Positions 1 to 5,019 of a stretch of DNA of 5,504 nt are shown piece after piece (position 1 is the first letter of the stretch; the number at the start of each line of letters is the position of its first letter). Source of the stretch: Atribacteria bacterium SCGC AAA255-N14 (GTDB lineage Bacteria > Atribacterota > JS1 > SB-45 > 34-128); assembly GCA_000405345.1 (NCBI GenBank), contig ASPC01000080.1, positions 1 through 5,504 on the forward strand. Direction: 5' to 3'. The notes under the pieces are model-generated. The model saw only the letters and a list, made by a program, of their open reading frames with translations, was not told the DNA's origin and ran no database searches. A program made the translations under genes and the position numbers.

Positions 1-77
1 TCCTTCAACAATTCTTTTGCTTCTGTCTCCAATAAAGGTCTTTTTTCTTTTTTAGCTTTTTCAATAATTCGATGCAC
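1..77 (-). CDS. ADP-forming acyl-CoA synthetase, beta subunit (ATP-grasp), N-terminal fragment
   Basis: Only the first 25 codons are in the window; the gene runs off the left edge. The peptide begins MHRIIEKAKKEKRPLLETEA and continues KELLK. This fits the opening helix of ATP-grasp beta subunits of ADP-forming acetate/acyl-CoA ligases (pattern IIEKA...RPLxExEAKExLK). In that enzyme the beta subunit binds the nucleotide and works with the alpha subunit to turn acyl-CoA, ADP and phosphate into free acid, CoA and ATP in the cytoplasm. The start is GTG at 77-75: an in-frame TAG lies two codons upstream (83-81), so no earlier start exists, and a GAGG SD at 84-87 is spaced 6 nt away. It lies 29 nt after livF with no terminator between, so it is probably the last or a late gene of the importer operon. 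The family call rests on 25 residues but is strengthened by the alpha-subunit fragment at the other end. Confidence 0.72.
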   Translation of the reverse strand, partial: MHRIIEKAKKEKRPLLETEAKELLK

Positions 78-83
78 CTGCTA

Positions 84-87
84 CCTC
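84..87 (-). promoter_or_regulatory. Ribosome binding site for the beta-subunit gene
   Basis: GAGG on the minus strand lies 6 nt before the GTG at 77. It supports this non-ATG start, which is also the only one available after the in-frame TAG at 83-81. Confidence 0.65.
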
Positions 88-106
88 TTTTCTTAAAATT
101 AACAGT

Positions 107-817
107 TTATATTCCTAAATAATATTTCTTTACATGTTCACTATTTAAAAGTTCTTTACTATTTCCTTCCATAACAATTTTACCATTTTCTAAGACATAA
201 GCCCTTTCTGCAAATTGTAAAGCATAATTTATATTTTGTTCTATAAGTAACATAGTAATCCCTTTTTTCTTTAAAATAGACAATTTCTGATAGATATCAT
301 CTACTAATTTGGGTGCTATGCCCTGAGAAGGTTCATCAAGCATTATAAATTTAGGCTGGCTTGCCAGGCTTCTGCCGATACTAAGCATCTGCTTTTCACC
401 ACCGCTTAATGTCTTGGCTAATTGCTTTTCTCGCTTTTTAAGTATGGGAAAAATTTCGTAAATTTCTTTTAAAACATCTTCTTTTACTTTCTTCCTGTTT
501 CTATACGTCCCCATAAGAAGATTTTCATAAACTGTCATATTTATAAAAAGCTTTCCGCCTTCCGGTACATGCGCAATCCCGGCCCGGGAAATTAGGTGGG
601 GCGGATATTTTGTAATATTTTGTCCTTCAAAAATAATCTCTCCTGCAAAGGGAGAAATTAACTTAGAAATTGTTTTTAAAAGTGTAGTTTTCCCTGCCCC
701 ATTTGAGCCAATAATAGCTACAACCTCATTTTCTTCTATTTGGAAGTTAATATCCCTCAAAACAGTAACTTTACCATAACCTGAACTTAAGTCTTTAACC
801 TGTAGAACTTGATTCAC
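107..817 (-). CDS. livF: Branched-chain amino acid-type ABC transporter ATP-binding protein LivF
   Basis: One of the two cytoplasmic ATPases that power the importer, pairing with LivG beneath the LivH/LivM channel. With the start chosen here it has 236 residues, the usual LivF length. Motifs in order: A-loop tyrosine in SGYG (about 14), Walker A GSNGAGKTT (37-45), Q-loop region in the LivF-typical form VPEGGKLF (84-91), intact signature LSGGE (137-141) and Walker B FIMLDEP with the catalytic Glu (157-163). The switch position reads LLIEQN (190-195), where the usual His is Gln; this is normal for LivF and not a defect. The reading frame extends back to a TTG at 847, but the GTG at 817 is preceded by GGGGAGGAG at 8 nt spacing and gives the family N-terminus (MNQVLQVKDLSSGYG), so it is preferred. 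It overlaps the livG end by 23 bp, implying translational coupling. The stop is TAA at 109-107. Confidence 0.95.
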   Translation of the reverse strand: MNQVLQVKDLSSGYGKVTVLRDINFQIEENEVVAIIGSNGAGKTTLLKTISKLISPFAGEIIFEGQNITKYPPHLISRAGIAHVPEGGKLFINMTVYENLLMGTYRNRKKVKEDVLKEIYEIFPILKKREKQLAKTLSGGEKQMLSIGRSLASQPKFIMLDEPSQGIAPKLVDDIYQKLSILKKKGITMLLIEQNINYALQFAERAYVLENGKIVMEGNSKELLNSEHVKKYYLGI

Positions 818-1544
818 TATAACTTCTCCTCCCCAAGTAGGCTTCAATAACCCGCTGATTATTACTTATTTCACTTGGAATACCTTTAGCAATAAGTTCA
901 CCGGCATCCAGTACAAAGATTCGCTCACAAAGACCCATAACCATTTGCATTACATGTTCAACTATACATAAGGTAATTTTAGTTTCTTCGTTAAGCCTTT
1001 TGAGTTCTGACATAAGCTTTAAGAGTTCGGCAGCAGTAAGTCCTGCTCCTACCTCATCAAGAAGTAAAAGCTCGGGCTCAGTAGCAGCTGCCCTTGCTAC
1101 TTCTACTTTGCGTAAAGAGGATAACCCTAAATCACTGCACTTATAGTCCCGGATATCCTCCAATTCAAAGAATTCAAGGGCCCAATCCACTTTAGTTTGC
1201 ACTTCTTCTTCCCCCCGCCTATTATAAGCCCCTACTCTTATTGCTTCTTCGACAGACATTTCAGTAAAAGATTTAGCCACTTGAAAAGTACGAGACATTC
1301 CTAATTTACAAATTGCATGAGGAGACATGGTGGTAATATCAGTCCCTTTGAAAATAACCTGACCTTCATCCGGGGTTTCCAATCCTGTAATCAAATTAAA
1401 AAAAGTAGTCTTTCCAGCACCATTTGGTCCAATAAGTCCAATAATTTCCTCTTTTTTAATCTCTAAGTCAACCTGATCGACTGCGATAAGATTACCAAAG
1501 CGCTTGGTAAGTTTAGAAGTTTTAAGAATTTGTTCAGACAACAT
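795..1544 (-). CDS. livG: Branched-chain amino acid-type ABC transporter ATP-binding protein LivG (variant signature)
   Basis: Second ATPase of the importer, 249 residues. Walker A is GPNGAGKTT (39-47), the Q-loop is in SRTFQ (Gln88), Walker B is LLLLDEV with catalytic Glu164, and the switch His197 lies in IVEHVM. RTFQ, the DEVGAGLTAAE D-loop region and the C-terminal VIEAYLG are hallmarks of LivG. The signature is degenerate: where LSGGQ or LSYGQ is expected the protein reads LGLSSLRKVEVARA (139-152). Similar LxLxxRKxLExARA forms occur in a LivG subgroup, so this looks like a subtype and not decay. About 11 residues (RRSYSESSSTG) follow the usual YLG end; they are written by bases that also hold the livF SD and first codons. 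The ATG at 1544 has AGGAGGTG 10 nt upstream, inside livM, which it overlaps by 11 bp. The stop is TAA at 797-795. Confidence 0.95.
   Translation of the reverse strand: MLSEQILKTSKLTKRFGNLIAVDQVDLEIKKEEIIGLIGPNGAGKTTFFNLITGLETPDEGQVIFKGTDITTMSPHAICKLGMSRTFQVAKSFTEMSVEEAIRVGAYNRRGEEEVQTKVDWALEFFELEDIRDYKCSDLGLSSLRKVEVARAAATEPELLLLDEVGAGLTAAELLKLMSELKRLNEETKITLCIVEHVMQMVMGLCERIFVLDAGELIAKGIPSEISNNQRVIEAYLGRRSYSESSSTG
826..834 (-). promoter_or_regulatory. Ribosome binding site that fixes the livF start
   Basis: GGGGAGGAG lies on the minus strand 8 nt before the GTG at 817. It sits inside the last codons of livG (Gly-Arg-Arg) and argues against the upstream TTG at 847. Confidence 0.8.
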
Positions 1545-2538
1545 TTTTTTTCTTCACCTCCTGCTTTACCGGCTTTTTATTTCTATATTGAAAGAAAGTA
1601 GCAATTCCTCTGGGCTTAAAAAGAACTACCAAGATTAGAATGACTGAATAAATTACTAAGTATAAACCCGATACTTCACCACCTAAACTTGCCCTCAATA
1701 ATTCTTGGGTACCAACTAATAGTAAGGCAGCTAAAAGAGGGCCATAAGTAATACCTCTTCCTCCTACAATTCCCAATATCGCAATTTTAATACTTTCCTG
1801 GCCATTAAAAAAACTGGGATGAATGAAACCATAGATATTTGCATAAATTGCACCGGTAACTCCGATTAGAAAGGAATAGTAGACCAGTGCTCTCAATTTA
1901 CAAGCTCGAGTATTAACTCCCAGTACTTCAGCCGCAGTTTCATCCTCTCCTAAGGCTTTAAGATAAAAGCCCAACTTCGAGTGAGCGATTCGGGAATTAA
2001 CCAGTAAAGCTATTACCAACATACCCAATATTAAATAATAATAAGGGACGTAGGAACCAAAGCGCATATGGTAGACTGAACCACTAAAATAAGGCAGGTA
2101 TCTTTCTACCGGTCCGCCTATTTCTTCCCACATATTAAAAACTACTTTAAGTATTTCCACCAGAGCGCAGGTAGTTAAAGCATACCACACTTCTTTTATT
2201 CGGAAACGAAACAAAGGAATCCCAATTAATAAAGCAAAAGCAACTGCTACCAAACCTCCCAGAATCATTCCAATCCAAGGGGTAAGATTAAAGCGGATAA
2301 GTAAAGTGCCAGAGGTGAAAGCGCCTAATCCCAAATAAGCAAAAGAAGCTAAGTCAACTTGGCCGGCTAGACCACCAATAATATTCCAAGAGGTAGCCAT
2401 TACTCCATATATTAGTACGGTGGTAACTAAAAGTATATTATATTGATTTGAACCAAATATTAAAGGCACAAGTATAGCAATAATTAAAAAAAATAATAAT
2501 AATAAATTCTCTAAATTTTGCTTTTTTTTGTGATTCAT
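1534..2538 (-). CDS. livM: Branched-chain amino acid-type ABC transporter permease LivM
   Basis: Inner-membrane permease that forms the channel with LivH; 334 residues. After a short Lys-rich N-terminus come hydrophobic segments at about 10-28, 33-52, 65-80, 88-110, 118-134, 165-182, 217-237, 250-281 and 290-307. The LivM-family motif appears as GGLAGQVDLASFAYLGLGAF (55-74). The cytoplasmic EAA-type loop that docks on the ATPase is at 189-212 (LGFYLKALGEDETAAEVLGV), followed by GGRGITYGP (259-267) and KPRGI (308-312). Where many relatives have SLGHAAF this protein has DLASFAY. The frame opens at 2574, but the ATG at 2538 has GGGAGG 5 nt upstream and removes an odd 12-residue extension, so it is chosen. 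Its first base is the last base of the livH stop (TAATG). The end overlaps livG by 11 bp across a run of eight A's. The stop is TGA at 1536-1534. Confidence 0.95.
   Translation of the reverse strand: MNHKKKQNLENLLLLFFLIIAILVPLIFGSNQYNILLVTTVLIYGVMATSWNIIGGLAGQVDLASFAYLGLGAFTSGTLLIRFNLTPWIGMILGGLVAVAFALLIGIPLFRFRIKEVWYALTTCALVEILKVVFNMWEEIGGPVERYLPYFSGSVYHMRFGSYVPYYYLILGMLVIALLVNSRIAHSKLGFYLKALGEDETAAEVLGVNTRACKLRALVYYSFLIGVTGAIYANIYGFIHPSFFNGQESIKIAILGIVGGRGITYGPLLAALLLVGTQELLRASLGGEVSGLYLVIYSVILILVVLFKPRGIATFFQYRNKKPVKQEVKKKNVV
1555..1562 (-). promoter_or_regulatory. Ribosome binding site for livG, inside the livM end
   Basis: AGGAGGTG on the minus strand is followed by a 10-nt A-rich spacer and the ATG at 1544. 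The same bases encode Gln-Glu-Val near the LivM C-terminus. Confidence 0.8.
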
Positions 2539-3398
2539 TATTTCCTCCCAAAAAGGCCTCTGGGTCGCAACCAAAGAACTAGAATAAATATAAGATATAT
2601 TACCAAAGATCTAGCTCTGGGATCCCAAAAAGACATAGCCAGTGATTCACCTATTCCTATAATTAAACCGGAAATTAACAATCCAGGTATCGAACCTAAC
2701 CCAGCAAGCGCAAGAATGCACCAGCTAAGCAACCCAAAGCGTAACCCCATGGTTGGATCTACTTGTTGAAAGGTCATTAATAAACCACCCGATATGGCGG
2801 TTAGACTTGAGCCCAATCCAAAGGCGAGGGCATAAGTCTTTCGAAAATCAACTCCCATAAGAGAAGCTGCATCAGAATCGTCAGAAGTTGCCCTTATTGT
2901 CCGTCCCGGCCAAGTCTTACTTAAGAAAAAAGATATGCTTATAATAATAATTAAACTTATAATTGCAGAGATTAACCGTGAAAGGGCAATAGTATAGCCT
3001 CCGAACTGAATATTACCTTGAATAAAAGAATAAGAAAGCGCACGAGGCTGTGCCTTCCATGCTAATTGAGTAATGGCACCTAAAAAAGTCATTAAACCAA
3101 CCGTTACAGCTATTTGTATAGTATAGTGTTCTTGTAGTGTACGATCAATTATTCCGTAATAGACCAACATTCCAATTACAAATAATAGAGGAAAAGTAAT
3201 TAGAGGGGTTAAGACTGCATCAATCCCCCATAATGAACCAGCCCAAAAAGAGAAGTACATGGAAAGCATTACGAAATTTCCATGTGCAAAGTTCACCACA
3301 TTCATTACCCCAAATATGAGTGACAACCCTAAAGCAATTAAGGCATATATGCAACCCATCAATGCTCCGTCAAAAAGACTTTGAATAATTACTTCCAT
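2538..3398 (-). CDS. livH: Branched-chain amino acid-type ABC transporter permease LivH
   Basis: First of the two inner-membrane permeases; 286 residues, close to the family norm. Hydrophobic segments fall at about 8-30, 40-58, 62-83, 93-114, 138-160, 188-210, 221-250 and 264-278. Diagnostic stretches are GLSLIFGVMNVVNFAHG (24-40), the EAA-type loop PGRTIRATSDDSDAASLMGV (164-183), LAGLGSIPG (231-239) and the C-terminal LRPRGLFGRK. The ATG at 3398 is the first possible start, because an in-frame TAA lies two codons upstream (3404-3402). Its SD is poor: AAGGA at 3413-3417 is 14 nt from the ATG. A possible 20-codon ORF (3389-3451) ends just inside the gene. It lies 191 nt after livK, separated by two hairpins. 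The stop TAA shares one base with the livM ATG. Confidence 0.95.
   Translation of the reverse strand: MEVIIQSLFDGALMGCIYALIALGLSLIFGVMNVVNFAHGNFVMLSMYFSFWAGSLWGIDAVLTPLITFPLLFVIGMLVYYGIIDRTLQEHYTIQIAVTVGLMTFLGAITQLAWKAQPRALSYSFIQGNIQFGGYTIALSRLISAIISLIIIISISFFLSKTWPGRTIRATSDDSDAASLMGVDFRKTYALAFGLGSSLTAISGGLLMTFQQVDPTMGLRFGLLSWCILALAGLGSIPGLLISGLIIGIGESLAMSFWDPRARSLVIYLIFILVLWLRPRGLFGRK
2544..2549 (-). promoter_or_regulatory. Ribosome binding site that fixes the livM start
   Basis: GGGAGG on the minus strand is 5 nt before the ATG at 2538. It is made from the Gly-Arg codons of the conserved LivH C-terminal GLFGRK, and the junction TAATG suits stop-restart coupling. Confidence 0.8.
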
Positions 3399-3451
3399 GT
3401 TTTACACTTAATTCCTTCCCTTACTTCATTTACCTTTAATCGAATATACAT
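3389..3451 (-). CDS. Possible 20-codon leader ORF overlapping the livH start
   Basis: ATG at 3451 begins one base after the 14-bp hairpin and encodes a basic 20-residue peptide starting MYIRLKVNEV. Its TAA stop (3391-3389) lies 10 bp inside livH, in another frame. The only SD-like sequence is AGG within the right arm of the hairpin, 5 nt before the ATG, so initiation would depend on the stem being open. I recognise no homologue. A stop just past the livH ATG, together with livH's poorly spaced SD, would suit translational coupling. An ORF this short can easily arise by chance. Confidence 0.2.
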   Translation of the reverse strand: MYIRLKVNEVREGIKCKTWK

Positions 3452-3496
3452 CTTTGCCTGGCTAAATAAAATTAGAAAATTATTAGCCAGGCAAAG
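3452..3496 (-). promoter_or_regulatory. Perfect 14-bp stem-loop between livK and livH
   Basis: The arms CTTTGCCTGGCTAA (3483-3496 read on the minus strand) and TTAGCCAGGCAAAG (3452-3465) pair without mismatch around a 17-nt AT-rich loop (3466-3482). On the minus strand no T run follows (ATGTATATT), so it is not a typical intrinsic terminator for this operon. On the plus strand TTTTAT follows, which might weakly stop antisense transcription. Its place after the binding-protein gene and before the permease genes matches known 3'-end-stabilising or processing hairpins in importer operons, which keep binding-protein mRNA abundant. The structure is seen directly; the role is inferred. Confidence 0.7.
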
Positions 3497-3556
3497 TTTT
3501 ATAAAGCTTATTTATTTTTCATAGCAAATACCACTTTGATACTTTTATATCCTAGC

Positions 3557-3581
3557 AAAAAAAGTTTGAAGCTCAGTAACT
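3557..3581 (-). terminator. Weak intrinsic (attenuating) terminator after livK
   Basis: Nine nt past the livK stop, the minus strand can fold AGTT/AACT with an inner TGA/TCA pair, a two-base bulge and a GCT loop, directly followed by a run of seven T's (3557-3563). The stem is short and poor in G+C, so at most partial termination is expected. With the stronger hairpin at 3452-3496 it could reduce read-through into livHMGF. Confidence 0.35.
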
Positions 3582-3589
3582 ATTAAAAA

Positions 3590-4858
3590 TTAATAGGTAG
3601 CATCTAACCTTGGAAAAACAAACTCAGCTTCTGCTTCATCAAAGGGCCAAACAACTTTAGGTTCACCTTTAATAACCTGCATAATTGTGGCTCTGGCATA
3701 AGGATTATCTCCCTTTCCGTCGAAAGCAATATGATTTACCGGGAAAGTTTCCACTGCAGGACCGGAAGTTAAGTCAAGTTCTAAAAATGCTTTTCGTAAA
3801 TTGTCTGAATTAAGCGGATCATCCGGGAAAAGTTTCCCGGAAAGCTCAAGCGCCTCTTTTAAAATCCACATTGCATAATAATTCATCCCAGCAGCTTCAG
3901 TAGGTATGTGTCCAACTTTAGCAGTATACTCTTCAACAAATTTGCGGTTTTGTGGTGTATCCTTAGCCGGATTGTAACTATAAGTATTGCTATAATGTTC
4001 GGATGTTTCACCTAAGGCTTCTATAGATTCGGGATCTGTAAATCCACATGCACCCATACCAGCAATAAATTTTGGAATTTTATCTAATTCTTTAAAGGCT
4101 TTAGCAAATATAATCCCATCCATAAAATATGGGCAGGTAATTACGAAATCTGCTTTAGCTGCAGCAATTCCATGAACAATAGATGAAGCATCGGTAATAT
4201 CATAAGGATATTCCTTCTGATAGACAATAGTAAGCCCGTTATCTAAGGCCGCTTGTACAGCACCTATCGCATTGCTTCTTCCAAAAGAAGAATCTTCATT
4301 CAGAATAGCAATTCTTTCTACAGAGACCCCGGATTTTTCAGCTGCTTCTAATACAAATTCAACAGCAGATCTGCCCTGCATGCTTGCTTTGGGAGCAGGT
4401 CTAAACAGATATTGGCGCCCCATCTCGGTTACACCATCTACTAAAGCATCGGCTACCAGAATTACTTTTTCCCTTTCAGTAATCTCCGAGGCTGCTGTAG
4501 TTAATCGACTAATATAAAGACCTAAAACAGCTACCGGATGGTGTTTGCTTATCAGACTCTCAGCAGCCAGACGAGCGCTCATCGCATTTTCACCCACATC
4601 TTCAGCCACTAATTCCAGAGGAATTCCCCCTAATGATTGAATCCCACCAGCTTCATTGATATGCTGAAGAGCAAATTCCATACCAATTTTTGCTTCACTA
4701 CCAAAAATTGCATGTGCACCGGTAAGAGGTTCAAGACAGCCAATTACGACCTTTTCAGGTAGCTTTTCTGCCAAAACCGTAAAACTAAATATTAAACTTA
4801 CCAAAATAATGATTAAAATATTCACAACAAAACATAAACTAAAACGTCTATACAACAT
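3590..4858 (-). CDS. livK: Branched-chain amino acid-type ABC transporter substrate-binding protein (LivK-like)
   Basis: Extracytoplasmic receptor that captures the solute and delivers it to LivHM; 422 residues. The N-terminus is a Sec signal peptide: MLYRR, then a long hydrophobic core (8-28), then FTVLA|EK with likely cleavage after Ala30. There is no lipobox Cys at the cleavage point, so the mature protein should be soluble in a periplasm. The mature part has the Peripla_BP_6 opening VVIGCLEPLTG (37-47), AIFGSEAKIGMEFAL and HINEAGGI (66-73), two alternating lobes, and the C-terminal block FDGKGDNPYARA...VVWPFD (379-407) seen in many LivK-like proteins. Substrate cannot be assigned: binding-pocket residues were not modelled and this fold also binds amides, aromatic acids and other organic acids. 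The ATG at 4858 has AGGAG 7 nt upstream. A strong promoter lies about 100 bp upstream, and two hairpins follow the gene. Confidence 0.92.
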   Translation of the reverse strand: MLYRRFSLCFVVNILIIILVSLIFSFTVLAEKLPEKVVIGCLEPLTGAHAIFGSEAKIGMEFALQHINEAGGIQSLGGIPLELVAEDVGENAMSARLAAESLISKHHPVAVLGLYISRLTTAASEITEREKVILVADALVDGVTEMGRQYLFRPAPKASMQGRSAVEFVLEAAEKSGVSVERIAILNEDSSFGRSNAIGAVQAALDNGLTIVYQKEYPYDITDASSIVHGIAAAKADFVITCPYFMDGIIFAKAFKELDKIPKFIAGMGACGFTDPESIEALGETSEHYSNTYSYNPAKDTPQNRKFVEEYTAKVGHIPTEAAGMNYYAMWILKEALELSGKLFPDDPLNSDNLRKAFLELDLTSGPAVETFPVNHIAFDGKGDNPYARATIMQVIKGEPKVVWPFDEAEAEFVFPRLDATY

Positions 4859-4865
4859 TTTTTAT

Positions 4866-4870
4866 CTCCT
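4866..4870 (-). promoter_or_regulatory. Ribosome binding site for livK
   Basis: AGGAG on the minus strand (within GAGGAGA) sits 7 nt before the ATG at 4858, near-ideal spacing. Confidence 0.75.
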
Positions 4871-4892
4871 CTTTTCTAAAATTTTATTTGAC

Positions 4893-4936
4893 GCTAAATT
4901 GCTAATTTAAATAATCTATCACCTCCCACTTTTAGC
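4893..4936 (-). promoter_or_regulatory. livK mRNA leader with an orphan strong SD and alternative stems
   Basis: If transcription starts about 7 nt past the -10 box (near 4946), the leader is about 87 nt. It contains GGGAGGTGAT (4918-4927), a nearly perfect match to the 16S anti-SD, 59 nt before the livK ATG. No good start codon follows at normal distance. GCTAAA (4931-4936) just upstream can pair either with TTAGC (4901-4905) or with TTTAGC (4893-4898), putting the SD-like sequence in the loop in both cases. No known riboswitch class was recognised. Confidence 0.35.
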
Positions 4937-4952
4937 AAAATTTTCTGGTTTC

Positions 4953-4981
4953 ATTATATTTAAAATAGATTTTCAAGTCAA
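4953..4981 (-). promoter_or_regulatory. Sigma70-type promoter of the liv operon
   Basis: The minus strand carries TTGACT (4976-4981; one mismatch to the TTGACA consensus), a 17-nt spacer and a perfect TATAAT (4953-4958). The flanks are AT-rich. The site is 37 nt past the alpha-subunit stop codon and drives livK onward, so the importer can be expressed independently of the upstream gene even though no clear terminator separates them. Confidence 0.85.
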
Positions 4982-4987
4982 AAATCT
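4967..4987. promoter_or_regulatory. Candidate operator: inverted repeat over the -35 box
   Basis: AGATTTT (4967-4973) and AAAATCT (4981-4987) form 7-bp inverted arms around a 7-bp centre that overlaps the -35 hexamer. The position suits a repressor site. In such AT-rich DNA the match may be coincidental, and no regulator gene is in the window. Confidence 0.3.
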
Positions 4988-5019
4988 TTGTAAGATTATT
5001 TGTTGTTTTAAAAATCTTT
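4980..5019. repeat. 10-bp direct repeat upstream of the liv promoter
   Basis: AAAAATCTTT (plus strand) occurs at 4980-4989 and again at 5010-5019, exactly 30 bp apart, about three helical turns. It could be a paired activator or repressor site on one face of the DNA, but low sequence complexity makes chance likely. Confidence 0.25.

Noticed and set aside
231..248. LivF switch position is Gln (IEQN) where His is usual in ABC ATPases
   Set aside because: Gln here is the normal state in LivF proteins, so it is not evidence of an inactive enzyme.
818..847. Longer livF starting at TTG 847
   Set aside because: It adds ten residues absent from the family. The GTG at 817 has an excellent SD at 8 nt and gives the normal N-terminus.
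2539..2574. Longer livM starting at 2574
   Set aside because: It adds 12 residues read from the livH end. The ATG at 2538 has GGGAGG at 5 nt and forms the TAATG junction.
2518..2769. Plus-strand ORF of 83 codons
   Set aside because: It is antisense to livH/livM, matches no recognisable motif and is low in complexity; it is a shadow of conserved coding sequence.
3508..3530. Possible relic of an alpha-subunit gene end: GCTATGAAAAAT plus a stop, also found at the true alpha-gene end near 5020
   Set aside because: A 12-base match in AT-rich sequence of this length is expected about once by chance, and the surrounding codons do not align convincingly.
4272..4517. Plus-strand ORF of 81 codons
   Set aside because: It lies wholly antisense within livK, with no SD or protein features of its own.
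4982..5019. Terminator between the alpha-subunit gene and the livK promoter
   Set aside because: Only a 6-bp AT-only pairing (AAGATT/AATCTT) with a long loop and no proper T tract; read-through is likely.
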